Under the pieces are notes generated by a model, which searched no databases, was not told where the DNA came from, and was given only the letters and a program-made list of their open reading frames with translations. The position numbers and the translations under genes were made by a program. Below, piece after piece: positions 17,576-28,994 of a DNA stretch of 64,000 nucleotides (position 1 is the stretch's first letter; each line of letters opens with the position of its first letter). Origin of the DNA: Lysobacter sp. TY2-98 (GTDB lineage Bacteria > Pseudomonadota > Gammaproteobacteria > Xanthomonadales > Xanthomonadaceae); the NCBI RefSeq assembly GCF_003367355.1, contig NZ_CP031413.1, positions 2,212,921 to 2,276,920 of the forward strand, written 5' to 3'.

Positions 17576-19506
17576 CGGGTTCCGGGTCGGGGCAAACGCC
17601 AGCACTCTACCGGGCCGACGGTCAGCAGCGGGTGGGCGCCGGACTGGACCAGCCCGGCGCGCCGCGCGGGCGTGGCGTCCGCTGTGCGCATGAGCACCAC
17701 ATCGATGCCGGCATCGCGCAGCAGGTCCGCCCAGGTCGCGCCGGTGGGGTCGCGGTCCGCCCCGAGCGCCGCCGTATTCAGCGACGGCGCGTACCAGAGG
17801 GTGGTGCGGCCACGGCCGGCCAGTTCAGCGTGCGTCGCTGCGCCGAGGTCGAGTACCGTCGCCTGAGGCGCGAGCACGCGCAGCCGCTCGATCGCCAGGC
17901 GCTCGGGTGCGTAGCGCGCGAACAGCGGCGCATCGCGGCCACCCGCCACCAGCGCGCGCTTGATGCCGCCGGTGTGCGGGATCCAGTGCGCGTTCGCCTG
18001 GAACGCGAGATCGAGCGCGCACAGGGCGATGCCGAGCAGCGCCGCCCGCCACGGCGGCAGCACGTTCGCCATTGCCACCACCGCGATCGGTACGAGCACG
18101 ACCAGGCCGGGCACGACGTAGCGCGCGTAGGCGATCAGCGCCATCGGCGCCACCACGGCGAACAACGCGCACGCGGCGAGCGCGCGGGTGCGGCGGTCGA
18201 TCAGCGCAACCATGGCCGCGCCGGACAGCGCAATCAGCGCAAAGCCGAGGCCGCCGTTCCAGCCTTCGAGATGCGCGCTTGTCAGGAACGTCATCGACCA
18301 TGGCAACGGCACGCCGGCGACCCTGTGCCAGCGCGGATCCTCGAAATTGGTCGTCGCGAAACACGGCGAGTGGAAGACACCATTGAGCAGCGGCAGTACC
18401 GGGTTGCCGCAGGTCAACGTGGCGTAGGTGTAGCTGGAGGCGGCGACGAGCAGAAATCCGAATGCTGCGACGGCGAAGGTGTTCGCGCGCGCGCCACGTC
18501 GATGTCGCCACGCCGCCAGCGCGACCAGCGGCAGGCCCGCGACGAAATGGATCGACTTGAGGCCAGCGAGGAAACCGGCGAGCAGCGCGATCGCGATCAG
18601 TGCGCGACGACTGTCGCGCGGCGCAACAGCCAGCGTCGCCAGTGCGAGCAGCGCCGCCGAGGCCGGCAACTCGGTGTGCATGCTGCCGGCGAGTGCGGCG
18701 ATCGGCGGCAGCGTCGCGACCATCGCCACGGCCAGGGCACGCATCGTCGCGCTGGCGCCGAGCGACGCGGCGAGTCGATACGCCCCGATCGCGATCGCCA
18801 GCAGCCACACCGCATCGACCGCGCCGCGCGCCTCCTGCCGCGCCATCAGCTGCGCGAGACCCTGCAGCACGTCGCCGGCCCACGGCGCCAGCGCCCACAC
18901 CTGCTGCGACGCATCCAGCGCATAGCGGCCGTGTTCCATCAGCTGCCACGGCAGGCCGAGGTGGTAGGCGAGATCGTCGTACTGCAGGGTCGGCAGCCAC
19001 GTCCCCGCGGACGCGAGCGCGACCGCGAGTGCCGCCGCGCTCCATGCACGCGGCGCGGCGTCAAGCGACGCGCGCCAGTCGTGGAAACCGGTCTGGACGG
19101 CGGCCCGCACGGCGCGTCGGCGCAGCACCGTGATCGCGCCAAGCACAACGACATACAGCCACGTCGAATGGATCGGCAACGGCAACAGCCAGCCAACGAC
19201 ACCCGCGATCGCTGCGGCACCGACGACGAACGCCGTCGCGACGTCGTCGATCAGGCAGGTGCCGATCCCGATCGCCGCCGCGACCAGCAGCGCCGTCGCA
19301 AGCACCGGCAGCGGGCCTGCCATCGTCACCAGCGCAACGAGTCCGACCAGTGCGATGCCGTCCGCGACGCGGCGTCGGGCAACACGCGCCACGCCCCATG
19401 CGAGCGCGAGCCACAGCAGCGCGAGCACCAGCGACTCGCCGAAGCGTGCGGCCGGCAACCACTGCCACATGCGATGGCCGACGAATCCCAGCGCGCACGC
19501 GAGCAT
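17572..19506 (-). CDS. polytopic GT-C type glycosyltransferase (family 39-like)
   Basis: The 644-residue protein has about twelve hydrophobic segments and a periplasmic acidic motif [15 protein letters not shown], which resembles the catalytic Asp/Glu loop of GT-C enzymes (ArnT/PMT type) that use polyprenyl-phosphate sugars. Later features are [29 protein letters not shown] and a soluble C-terminal part of about 110 residues. It probably transfers a sugar to an envelope glycan or lipid; its substrate cannot be read. I chose the ATG at 19506 because of a GAGG five bases upstream; a GTG at 19572 would add 22 residues. The ATGA overlap with the GtrA gene supports a joint role. Confidence 0.75.
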   Translation of the reverse strand: MLACALGFVGHRMWQWLPAARFGESLVLALLWLALAWGVARVARRRVADGIALVGLVALVTMAGPLPVLATALLVAAAIGIGTCLIDDVATAFVVGAAAIAGVVGWLLPLPIHSTWLYVVVLGAITVLRRRAVRAAVQTGFHDWRASLDAAPRAWSAAALAVALASAGTWLPTLQYDDLAYHLGLPWQLMEHGRYALDASQQVWALAPWAGDVLQGLAQLMARQEARGAVDAVWLLAIAIGAYRLAASLGASATMRALAVAMVATLPPIAALAGSMHTELPASAALLALATLAVAPRDSRRALIAIALLAGFLAGLKSIHFVAGLPLVALAAWRHRRGARANTFAVAAFGFLLVAASSYTYATLTCGNPVLPLLNGVFHSPCFATTNFEDPRWHRVAGVPLPWSMTFLTSAHLEGWNGGLGFALIALSGAAMVALIDRRTRALAACALFAVVAPMALIAYARYVVPGLVVLVPIAVVAMANVLPPWRAALLGIALCALDLAFQANAHWIPHTGGIKRALVAGGRDAPLFARYAPERLAIERLRVLAPQATVLDLGAATHAELAGRGRTTLWYAPSLNTAALGADRDPTGATWADLLRDAGIDVVLMRTADATPARRAGLVQSGAHPLLTVGPVECWRLPRPGTR

Positions 19507-19640
19507 GCCCGCCTCGACGAGGCGGCGCTGGACAGGGACGCCGGGCGTCGAGGGTGAAGTTGTCGGAGACACGGGCCGGCATGGTAGAGGCTCGCCGCGC
19601 GGTTTCACATCGACCGCCACGGCCGCCACGAGGCGACGGC

Positions 19641-19646
19641 TAGAAT
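19641..19646 (+). promoter_or_regulatory. -10 box of glmU (TAGAAT)
   Basis: TAGAAT lies 29 bases upstream of the glmU start codon. No matching -35 hexamer is evident, as is common in this GC-rich sequence. Confidence 0.4.
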
Positions 19647-19675
19647 CGCGGCTTCCATCCCTGTCCGTGATCGCC

Positions 19676-21046
19676 ATGTCCGCGCCCCTGCACGTCGTCA
19701 TCCTCGCCGCCGGTGAAGGCAAGCGCATGAAGTCCGCGAAGCCGAAGGTGCTGCAACCGGTGGCGGGCGTGCCGATGCTGCAGCACGTGATCGAAACGGC
19801 GCGCGTGCTGATGCCGGCCGGGATTCACGTGGTGTACGGGCATCGCGGCGAGCAGGTGCGCGGCGCATTCGATGATTACGTCGATCTCGACTGGGTGGAG
19901 CAGACCGAGCGCCTCGGTACCGGCCACGCCGTGCTGCAGGCGATGCCGCAGATCGAGCAGGACGCACGCGTGCTCGTGCTCTACGGCGACGTGCCGCTGA
20001 TCCGCACGCACACGCTGCAGCGTCTGCTCGAGGGGGAAGGCCGCATCGCGATGCTCGCTGCGGAACTCGAGAACCCGAATGGCTACGGCCGCGTGATCCG
20101 CGACGCCGCCGGCAAGGTCGCCCGCATCGTCGAGCAGAAGGACGCCACCGACGACGAGCGCGAGATCACCACCATCAACACCGGCATCCTGGTCGCCGAC
20201 GCCGAACCGCTGCGTCGCTGGCTGGGCCACCTGGGCAACGACAATGCGCAGGGCGAGTACTACCTCACGGACGTGTTCGCCGCCGCCGCCGATGAATTCA
20301 GTCCGGCCGAACTGGTGCTGGTCGAGGATCCGATCGAAGTCGAAGGCGCAAACGATCGCTGGCAGCTGGCGCAGCTCGAACGCGCGTTGCAGCGCCGCTG
20401 CGCGAATGCCCTGTGCGTCGCCGGCGCGACGCTCGCGGATCCGAACCGTTTCGACCAGCGTGGCACCGTGCGCGTCGGCATGGACGTGTCGATCGATGTC
20501 GACGTCATCCTCGAGGGTGATGTCGAACTCGCCGACGGCGTGCATATCGGCCCGTTCTGCCGGCTCAAGAACGTCAAGCTGGGCCCGGGCACCGAAGTGC
20601 GTGCGCACTGCGACCTCGAAGGCGTGGTCGTCGAAGGCGCTGCGCAGATCGGCCCGTTCGCGCGGCTGCGCCCGGGCACGGTGCTCGCCGACGGCGTGCA
20701 CATCGGCAACTTCGTCGAAACCAAGGCGACGACGATGGGCGTCTCGAGCAAGGCCAACCACCTCGCGTATATCGGCGATTCCGTCGTCGGCAGCCGCGTC
20801 AACATCGGCGCCGGCACCATCACCTGCAATTACGATGGCGCGAACAAGCACCGCACGACGATCGGAGACGAAGCCTTCATCGGCTCGAACAGTTCGCTGG
20901 TGGCGCCGGTCACGATCGGCGCAGGCGCGACGATCGGTGCGGGCTCGGTGATCACCAAGGACGCACCGGCGGGCGAACTCACGGTGGGCCGTGCACGCCA
21001 GGCCACGCTGGAAGGTTGGCAGCGTCCGAAGAAGGCACCGAAGTGA
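19676..21046 (+). CDS. glmU: bifunctional GlmU (uridylyltransferase / glucosamine-1-P acetyltransferase)
   Basis: GlmU makes UDP-GlcNAc for peptidoglycan and lipopolysaccharide: its C-terminal domain acetylates glucosamine-1-phosphate and its N-terminal domain adds UMP. The 456 residues match the E. coli length exactly. The N-terminal nucleotidyltransferase shows [19 protein letters not shown], the GTGHAV motif, the metal Asp in LYGDVPL and the NPNGYGRV and INTGI segments. The C-terminal half is a left-handed beta helix of hexapeptide repeats, with [24 protein letters not shown] and [15 protein letters not shown]. The start at 19676 gives the standard N-terminus. glmS, which makes the precursor, lies 8 kb away on the same strand. 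Confidence 0.98.
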   Translation: MSAPLHVVILAAGEGKRMKSAKPKVLQPVAGVPMLQHVIETARVLMPAGIHVVYGHRGEQVRGAFDDYVDLDWVEQTERLGTGHAVLQAMPQIEQDARVLVLYGDVPLIRTHTLQRLLEGEGRIAMLAAELENPNGYGRVIRDAAGKVARIVEQKDATDDEREITTINTGILVADAEPLRRWLGHLGNDNAQGEYYLTDVFAAAADEFSPAELVLVEDPIEVEGANDRWQLAQLERALQRRCANALCVAGATLADPNRFDQRGTVRVGMDVSIDVDVILEGDVELADGVHIGPFCRLKNVKLGPGTEVRAHCDLEGVVVEGAAQIGPFARLRPGTVLADGVHIGNFVETKATTMGVSSKANHLAYIGDSVVGSRVNIGAGTITCNYDGANKHRTTIGDEAFIGSNSSLVAPVTIGAGATIGAGSVITKDAPAGELTVGRARQATLEGWQRPKKAPK

Positions 21047-21474
21047 GCGACGGCTTCGTCGTCCGTACCGATCGCGAGGCGGTCGACGTCGATCTTGTTC
21101 ACCACTGGCTGTCGACCGAGTCGTACTGGGCGGCCGGCATTCCACGCGACACCGTCGCCCGCGCGATCGCGAACTCGCTGTGCTTCACCGGGCTACTCGA
21201 CGGTCGTCAGGTCGCATTCGCTCGCGTCATCAGTGACTTCGCGACATTCGCCTACCTCGCCGACGTATTCGTGCTCGACGAGGTGCGCGGCCGCGGCTAT
21301 GCAACGCAGTTGATGGACGCCGTGTTCGTGCATTCCGACCTGCAAGGCCTGCGCCGCTTCATGCTCGCAACCCGCGATGCGCATGCCCTGTATGCACGTT
21401 ATGACTTCACGTCGCCAGCGAAACCGGCATCGCTGATGGAACGTTACGCGCCGGACATCTACCGCAGCGCGTAA
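21043..21474 (+). CDS. GNAT family N-acetyltransferase
   Basis: The 143-residue protein has the GNAT fold: substrate-side N-terminal part ([19 protein letters not shown]), then [24 protein letters not shown], in which VRGRGYA is the acetyl-CoA pyrophosphate loop, and a last strand with [11 protein letters not shown]. Its acceptor is unknown. The GTG start at 21043 overlaps the glmU stop (GTGA) and is preceded by GAAGG, so translation is coupled to glmU. It converges with the histidine kinase gene, leaving only six bases between stops. Confidence 0.9.
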   Translation: MSDGFVVRTDREAVDVDLVHHWLSTESYWAAGIPRDTVARAIANSLCFTGLLDGRQVAFARVISDFATFAYLADVFVLDEVRGRGYATQLMDAVFVHSDLQGLRRFMLATRDAHALYARYDFTSPAKPASLMERYAPDIYRSA

Positions 21475-21480
21475 TCGCGC

Positions 21481-22800
21481 TCAGGCCGGCAGTGTCATCG
21501 ACACGCAGAGGCCGCCGTCAGTGCGGTTGGCCAACGACACGCGACCGCCGTGCGCTTCCGCAATTTCGCGCACCAGCGCAAGACCGAGGCCGGTGCCGTT
21601 GCGCTTGGTCGAATAGAACGGCAGCAGCGCGTTCGCGAGTACCGCGTCGTTCATGCCCTGCCCGCGATCGAGCACATCGATGCGCCAGGCGTCAGGCAGC
21701 CGCCGCAGCACGAGTTCGACGTCCGCATGCTCCGAGCCCGACTCGTGCGCGTTCTTGAGCAGGTTGAGCAGCGCCTGCTCCATCTGTGCGAGATCGATGC
21801 GCACCACGCCGTCGACATCGGTCTCGCCCTTGAACGGCACCTGCGCATGGAGCTGCGCGAGAAAGCGCGACCACTCCACGGGCTCGGTACGCGGCGCGGG
21901 AAGCTTCGCGAAGCGCGCGTAGTCGCGGATGAAGCCTTCGAGATGACGCGCGCGCTCTTCGATCGTCGCCAGCGCAGTTGGCAGGCGATCGTACTGGCCG
22001 CGCCGCACCAGTTCCGCGCCGGAATGCGCGAGCGAGGCGATCGGCGCCAGCGAATTGTTGAGCTCGTGCGAGATGACGCGGATCACCTTCTTCCACGTCT
22101 GCACTTCCTGTCGGCGCAGCTCGGCGGTGAGCTGGCGCAGCAGCACGAGTTCGTGGCGTCGGCCGTTCAGGCGGAACTGGCGACGCGAGAGGTGGTAGAC
22201 GTCCTCGTCGTCGTCATCGTCATCGCCCACGGTGAACATCGCGTCGCCGCCGCGCTCGAAGGCGTCGCGCAGCGCTTCGGGCGCATCGGTCAGCAGATCG
22301 GTAAACGTGCGACCTTCCAGGCGCCGCCCCTCGCCGAGCATGCGGCGCGCGGCTAGATTCGCATGCACGACGTGCCCGGACGGCCCGACCAGCACCATCG
22401 AGACCGGTGTGTTCTGCACCATGGTGTCGAGCAGGAGCTCGCGCTGCACGAGCGCGACGCGCTGGTCGCGAAGCACGTCACCGAGCGCGTTGTGGCTGTC
22501 GACGAGTTCACGGAGTTCACCGTCCCCATCCCACGTAAGGCCAAAGCTGAAGTCGCCATCGCGATAGCTCGCCACCGTGCCGGCGAGTGCGCGGAATAGC
22601 GAATGCATCGGCGCGAGAAGGCGCCGCACGTGGTAGGCGAGCAACGGAAGATCGAGCACGACGGCGAGCACGACCGAGGTACCGACGTGATGCAGGACGA
22701 ACAGGTCCAGCACGATCGCGAGCGTCGCCGTGAACAGCGCATGCAGCGCTGCGACCACCGTAAACGTGGCGGTCAGCGGCAGGCGGCGCAGCGCACGCAT
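21481..22800 (-). CDS. NtrY-like sensor histidine kinase, partner of the sigma-54 regulator
   Basis: The 439-residue membrane kinase has two N-terminal membrane helices (about 12-33 and 40-60), a HAMP-like segment, a PAS domain (about 125-210), and a HisKA/HATPase core. The phospho-acceptor His is near residue 245 in VISHELNNSLAPI, a form usual in NtrB/NtrY kinases that pair with sigma-54 regulators. ATP-binding boxes are LLNLLKNAHESG, DRGQGM and GTGLGLALVREI. An unusual run of six Asp plus Glu-Asp (GDDDDDDED) interrupts the end of the PAS region. It starts 31 bases after the response regulator stop and is the last gene of a six-gene operon with an ABC efflux system. Confidence 0.93.
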   Translation of the reverse strand: MRALRRLPLTATFTVVAALHALFTATLAIVLDLFVLHHVGTSVVLAVVLDLPLLAYHVRRLLAPMHSLFRALAGTVASYRDGDFSFGLTWDGDGELRELVDSHNALGDVLRDQRVALVQRELLLDTMVQNTPVSMVLVGPSGHVVHANLAARRMLGEGRRLEGRTFTDLLTDAPEALRDAFERGGDAMFTVGDDDDDDEDVYHLSRRQFRLNGRRHELVLLRQLTAELRRQEVQTWKKVIRVISHELNNSLAPIASLAHSGAELVRRGQYDRLPTALATIEERARHLEGFIRDYARFAKLPAPRTEPVEWSRFLAQLHAQVPFKGETDVDGVVRIDLAQMEQALLNLLKNAHESGSEHADVELVLRRLPDAWRIDVLDRGQGMNDAVLANALLPFYSTKRNGTGLGLALVREIAEAHGGRVSLANRTDGGLCVSMTLPA

Positions 22801-22831
22801 GGCATCGAATCCACGAAAGGCCGCTGCGAAC

Positions 22832-24166
<1,335 letters not shown>

Positions 24167-24248
24167 CAGGCCACCGTTTCGTCAGAAGCCGCGCACATCG
24201 ATCGACGTGCGCGGCGATGGAGGTCGGACATGGTTTCCCCTGCGGACA

Positions 24249-25472
24249 TCAGGCGCTGCGCGTGGCGATCGCCGGCGGGACCGCGGCCGCGCGCGAGGCC
24301 GGCCCGTATACCGCCAGTATGCCCAAGCCCCACAGCGTCAGCATGCCGTAGCCGAGGTAGGCCAGCGGCAGGCGCGGCAACTCCATCGTGCTGACCAGCA
24401 CCTGATTGAGCGCGAGCGCCAGCGCGATGCCGACGACGATCCCGATCGTGCTGATCATCGCGTTCTCGACGAGGAAGTAGCGCAGGATGTCGACCTTCGT
24501 CGCGCCCAGCGCACGGCGCACGCCGATCTGCTTGCGACGCTGCGTCACCCAGAGACTGGCGAGGCCGACGATGCCGCTGCCGGTGACGAGCAGCAGGCCG
24601 ACCGTCACCGCGATGAGCATGCCGGCGATCGAGCGTTCGCCCTGGTAGCGGCGCGCGCGTGTCTCGTCGGCCGAGCGGTTCGACGTCAGTACGCGGTCGT
24701 TGCGCAGCTTCACCAGCGCGTCCTCGGCCGCGCGCATCACGCGGTCGCGCTGCCCCGGCGCCGCGTGCACAGCGTACGAGCCCTGGCTGGCGATGTAGCG
24801 CACCGGCAGCACGAAGCTGCTGTACGCGTTGTCGCTGCGCTGCGCGAACGGCGTCATCAGCGTATCGATCACGCCGACCACGCGCATCGGCACGCCGTCC
24901 GCACCGCTGCCGAGCGACACCGGGCGGCCGACGTACGAGGTCGCGTCCGGCCACAGCTTCTTCGCCATCGCCTTGGTGATGAGGACGCTGTCGGCGCCGA
25001 GCTGGCCGGCGTCGGGATCCACCGTGCGCACATCGTCGGCCGTGAAGTCGCGGCCTTCGACGATCTTCAGGCCCAGCGTCTTCACCACGGAATCGGGCGA
25101 GAAATACGCGGCGCCACTGACGCCCGACGACGGATCCTGCGGCGTCGTGGTGAGGCCGAGGCCCCAGCCGTTCTGCGTCATCGGGAACTGGTTGACCCAC
25201 GCGGCGTCGACGACGCCGGGAATCGCCTTCAGCACTTCGACGTCGCGCTTCTGCATCGCTTCCTTGTCGGCCATCTCGCCGATGCCATCGAAGGTGATGA
25301 AGAACGTGTTGGGCTCGTCGACGCCACTCGGGCGATTCGACCGCGCGACGCGATCGTTCACGATGTACAGCGCGTTCGCGATGATCGCGAGCGTCAGTGC
25401 GATCTGCGCGGCGATCAGCACGGCGCCGGTCTTGCTGCGCAGGAGCGCGGACAGGATGGGACGGATTTCCAT
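24249..25472 (-). CDS. ABC transporter permease (MacB/FtsX type), second subunit
   Basis: This 407-residue permease has one N-terminal membrane helix (TGAVLIAAQIALTLAIIANALYIV), a periplasmic MacB_PCD-like domain of about 220 residues (with DFTADDVRTVDP, ITKAMAKKLWPDATSYVGR, MRVVGVIDTLMTP) and a FtsX domain with three C-terminal helices and the motif RRKQIGVRRALGATKVDILRYFLVENAM. It forms a dimer with the neighbouring permease; the ATPase is separate. Such MacB-like machines move substrates from the periplasm outward rather than across the inner membrane. GGAG lies seven bases before the ATG. Confidence 0.92.
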   Translation of the reverse strand: MEIRPILSALLRSKTGAVLIAAQIALTLAIIANALYIVNDRVARSNRPSGVDEPNTFFITFDGIGEMADKEAMQKRDVEVLKAIPGVVDAAWVNQFPMTQNGWGLGLTTTPQDPSSGVSGAAYFSPDSVVKTLGLKIVEGRDFTADDVRTVDPDAGQLGADSVLITKAMAKKLWPDATSYVGRPVSLGSGADGVPMRVVGVIDTLMTPFAQRSDNAYSSFVLPVRYIASQGSYAVHAAPGQRDRVMRAAEDALVKLRNDRVLTSNRSADETRARRYQGERSIAGMLIAVTVGLLLVTGSGIVGLASLWVTQRRKQIGVRRALGATKVDILRYFLVENAMISTIGIVVGIALALALNQVLVSTMELPRLPLAYLGYGMLTLWGLGILAVYGPASRAAAVPPAIATRSA

Positions 25473-25484
25473 GACGTTCTCCGC

Positions 25485-26795
25485 TTACTGCGACTTGAGC
25501 TGGACGGCCGGACGCACTTGGCAGGCACGCCAGGTGGGCAACAGGCCGGCGAGCAGGCTGGCAAGGATGGACAGGCCGATCGCGGTGCCCAGCATCACCC
25601 AGTCCATGTGCGCGAGCGTCTTGATCTGCTCGGACTGATGCGCCATCAGCGCGAGGATGCCGAACGTCAACGCGACGCCGAGCGCACCGCCGACGATGCC
25701 GATCACACCGGCCTCGGTGAGGTATTGCTTGAACACCTCGAGGCGCGGCGCGCCCAGTGCACGCCGCACGCCGATCTCGCCGCTGCGCGCGGTGAACTTG
25801 GCGAGCAGCAGGCCGATCACGTTGACCAGGCAGACCAGCAGGAAACCGAACGCAAGCCAGGTCTGCAGGCGGCTGTCGTCATTGACGACTTCCTGCTTGT
25901 CCAGCCATTCCATGACGTTATACGTGCGGTTGTTGAGCGGGCGCTCGAAGCGGCCGAGCTTCTTCTGCTCGCGCACGTAGTCGTCGAGGTACTGCGAATA
26001 GGCTACGCGGTCGCCCGGGCTCGCGAGCTCGGCCCAGAACTGCACCCACACGCATTCGGAGTCCATCAGGCCCTGGTAGCCCGGCTTGATCTCGCCGTTG
26101 GTGTTGCACTCCACGCTGCCGTTCGGATCCATCTCGTTGCTGATGGCGTTGTTGAACGGAATGAATACTTCTTCGAAACCGAGCGTGTTGCCGCCGACCA
26201 GGCGATAGAACTTCGGCAGCGGTTCCCAGCGATTGATGACGCCGGTGATGCGGTAGTCGCGGTTCTCGAAACGCAGTGTGCGGCCGACCGGATTCGCATC
26301 GCCGAATACCTTGTCCGCGAGCTTCTTCGAGATCACCGCCACGTTGCCGCCACGGCTGTCGTCCGCCGCGCTCCAGGCACCGCCCTGCGCGAACGGCACG
26401 TCGAACATCGAGAAGAAGTCGTTGTTGACGGCTGCGCCGTCGACGAGCTCCGGGCGTGCGTCCGGCTTGCTGCTGCTCACCGCACCGCCGATGCCGAGCA
26501 CGGCCGTCGAATGCGCGCTCTTGCCGGAGGCGCGCAGCGCCACCGCATCGCGGTACGTCAGCTGGTTCGGCGGATCCTTGCTGGGGTTGGGCTGCTGCAG
26601 CGGCGCATTGTCGAGCAGTGGCACGATCAGCCGATCGGACTTCTGCGGAATCGGATCACCGCTCATCGCGTACAGCAGCGTGAGCGAGGACATGCTCGCC
26701 GCCACGCCGACCGCGAGCGTCAGCACCATCAGCGCCGTCAGCACGGGATTGCGCCGCAGGTTGCGGACGCCCAGTTTCAGATAGTAGGTGAACAT
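25485..26795 (-). CDS. ABC transporter permease (MacB/FtsX type), first subunit
   Basis: The 436-residue protein has the same layout as the next permease: N-terminal helix (PVLTALMVLTLAVGVAASMSSLTLLYAM), a larger periplasmic domain (about residues 45-290, with AVISKKLADKVFGDANPVGRTL and YRITGVINRWEP), then three helices with ARSGEIGVRRALGAPRLEVFKQYLTEAGV. The periplasmic domain differs from that of its neighbour, so the transporter is a heterodimer. It starts ten bases after the ATPase gene stops, with GAGG eight bases before its ATG. Confidence 0.92.
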   Translation of the reverse strand: MFTYYLKLGVRNLRRNPVLTALMVLTLAVGVAASMSSLTLLYAMSGDPIPQKSDRLIVPLLDNAPLQQPNPSKDPPNQLTYRDAVALRASGKSAHSTAVLGIGGAVSSSKPDARPELVDGAAVNNDFFSMFDVPFAQGGAWSAADDSRGGNVAVISKKLADKVFGDANPVGRTLRFENRDYRITGVINRWEPLPKFYRLVGGNTLGFEEVFIPFNNAISNEMDPNGSVECNTNGEIKPGYQGLMDSECVWVQFWAELASPGDRVAYSQYLDDYVREQKKLGRFERPLNNRTYNVMEWLDKQEVVNDDSRLQTWLAFGFLLVCLVNVIGLLLAKFTARSGEIGVRRALGAPRLEVFKQYLTEAGVIGIVGGALGVALTFGILALMAHQSEQIKTLAHMDWVMLGTAIGLSILASLLAGLLPTWRACQVRPAVQLKSQ

Positions 26796-26805
26796 GGCGG
26801 CGACC

Positions 26806-27525
<720 letters not shown>

Positions 27526-27546
27526 GCGGACGTCCTCGGGCTGCGA

Positions 27547-28821
27547 TTATTGAGAGAGGGAGACTTTTTCGGCGTCGCCGAAGAGGTCGCTGCCGGCGAC
27601 GACGATGCGATCGCCCGGCTTCGCGCCATCGAGCAGTTCGACGGCGGAGATACTGGTGGCGCCGACGCGGATCGGGCGCTTGGTCGCGCTGCCGCCATCG
27701 ACGAAGTAGGCGTAGCGGCCGCCGCCGTTGTCGACGAACGGACCGCGCTCGACCATCAACACGTTCGGGCGTTCCTCGATCAGCACGCGTGCGGTGACGC
27801 GCTGGTTCTGGCGCAGGCCCGGCGGCTGCTTGCTGCCGGCGAAGCGCACACGCGCCAGCACTTGGCGGTTCACGACTTCCGGCGAGATCGACGAGATCGT
27901 TGCGTCGGCAGTGTTCGCGCCGACCTGCACCTGCGCGGTCATGCCGAGGCCGAGGTCTTCGGCGTACGTCTCCGGCACTTCGAGTTCGACTTCCAACTTG
28001 GAGAGATCGACGACCGTGAGCAGCGCTGCATTCGCCGGCACCACCGCGCGGTCGGCGACCAGCTTCGTGCCGATCACGCCGTCGATGGGCGATCGCACGT
28101 TGAGCTCGTCGACGCGGCGCTGCGCTTCGGCCACGACCAGGCGCTGGCGCTGCGCTTCCTGCGCGCTGGTCTGCACGCTGTAGCCGGCGCTCGTGCCCGT
28201 CAGCTGCGCAGCCTTGATCGCGTTCTGCGAGCGGATCTGCGCAGTCTTGAGCGCGTCCTGCGCACGCAGATAGTCGATCTCGGCCAGCGCGCCGCCGCGG
28301 AACGCATGCTCGATGCGTTGCAGGTCGCGCTGCGCGGCGAGCAGGCCGATCTGCGCTTCGTCGGCTTCCTTGCGCGCATCGAGGCGCGAGCGCGAAGCGG
28401 CGATGCGCGCGGTGCCGGTCTGCGCTTCGAGCTGCTGCAGCGTGGACTGCTCGCGCGCGAGTTCGCTCTGGAGTTCCGGCGAGACCAGCCGTGCGATGAC
28501 ATCGCCCTTGGCCACCTTGTCGCCGGCGTGCTTCTCGAACACGACGGTCGACGCGACCGGCGCGTACAGCGTCGGGCTAACGGCCGCGACCACGCGGCCG
28601 TTGACCTGCGCATCCCGCACCAGCGTGCCGCGGGTGACTTCCGCGATGCGCAGGCGCTGCACGTCGACCGAGCGCGAGCCGGTGAAGCGCGCGGCGACGC
28701 CGAAGGCGAGCACGAGCGCGACGGCGGCGGCCCCGCCGATGAGGAGCAGGCGGCGCCGGCCCCGGCCGGGTTCGGTGGTGGAAACCTGCACGTCCTGTGC
28801 GGAGGTGTCGCGGATGGCCAT
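27547..28821 (-). CDS. HlyD/MacA-like periplasmic adaptor of the ABC efflux system
   Basis: The 424-residue protein has one N-terminal membrane anchor (LLLIGGAAAVALVLAFGVAARF, about residues 25-46) and is otherwise periplasmic. It has a barrel-sandwich domain (VSPTLYAPVASTVVFEKHAGDKVAKGDVIARL split by the hairpin), a long helical hairpin at about 110-220 (Ala/Gln/Arg-rich coiled coil), the return strand LNVRSPIDGVIGTKLV, and a beta barrel. It would connect the two permeases to a TolC-type channel. It is the first gene of the operon and lies just downstream of the sigma-54 promoter. Its 5' untranslated region would be about 26 bases, without a strong Shine-Dalgarno. Confidence 0.93.
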   Translation of the reverse strand: MAIRDTSAQDVQVSTTEPGRGRRRLLLIGGAAAVALVLAFGVAARFTGSRSVDVQRLRIAEVTRGTLVRDAQVNGRVVAAVSPTLYAPVASTVVFEKHAGDKVAKGDVIARLVSPELQSELAREQSTLQQLEAQTGTARIAASRSRLDARKEADEAQIGLLAAQRDLQRIEHAFRGGALAEIDYLRAQDALKTAQIRSQNAIKAAQLTGTSAGYSVQTSAQEAQRQRLVVAEAQRRVDELNVRSPIDGVIGTKLVADRAVVPANAALLTVVDLSKLEVELEVPETYAEDLGLGMTAQVQVGANTADATISSISPEVVNRQVLARVRFAGSKQPPGLRQNQRVTARVLIEERPNVLMVERGPFVDNGGGRYAYFVDGGSATKRPIRVGATSISAVELLDGAKPGDRIVVAGSDLFGDAEKVSLSQ

Positions 28822-28856
28822 GGGCGGATGGGATGCTGAGGTTCTGAAGCGGCTTT

Positions 28857-28874
28857 AAGCACGCATCGTGCCAA
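28857..28874 (-). promoter_or_regulatory. sigma-54 (-24/-12) promoter of the ABC efflux/two-component operon
   Basis: On the minus strand the sequence is TTGGCACGATGCGTGCTT. It matches TGGCACG-N4-TTGCW at all but one base and keeps the essential GG-N10-GC spacing. Transcription would start near 28847, 26 bases before the adaptor start codon. An NtrC-type regulator in the same operon supports the call. Confidence 0.75.
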
Positions 28875-28909
28875 CCGCAAGCCGTTGATCCGTATGGCCG
28901 AAACCCGAA

Positions 28910-28947
28910 CGGACGCCGTCCGCGGACACCGCCCGCGTCCGCCGGAC
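28910..28947. promoter_or_regulatory. palindromes at enhancer distance from the sigma-54 promoter
   Basis: GTCCG-CGGAC at 28918-28927 and GTCCG-C-CGGAC at 28937-28947 are centred about two helical turns apart, 75 and 95 bases upstream of the expected transcription start. CGGAC-GCC-GTCCG at 28910-28922 overlaps the first. This is where enhancer sites of NtrC-type regulators usually lie. The site is inferred; GC-rich DNA yields such palindromes by chance fairly often. Confidence 0.4.
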
Positions 28948-28994
28948 GGACACCCCGGCCGCTACACTAGGCGCCTTATCGGAGGAGCTTCCCT

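Noticed and set aside
22200..22230. GAC/GAT repeat as a tandem repeat or CRISPR-like element
   Set aside because: It is only an eight-codon acidic tract inside the kinase gene; no repeats with spacers occur anywhere in the window.
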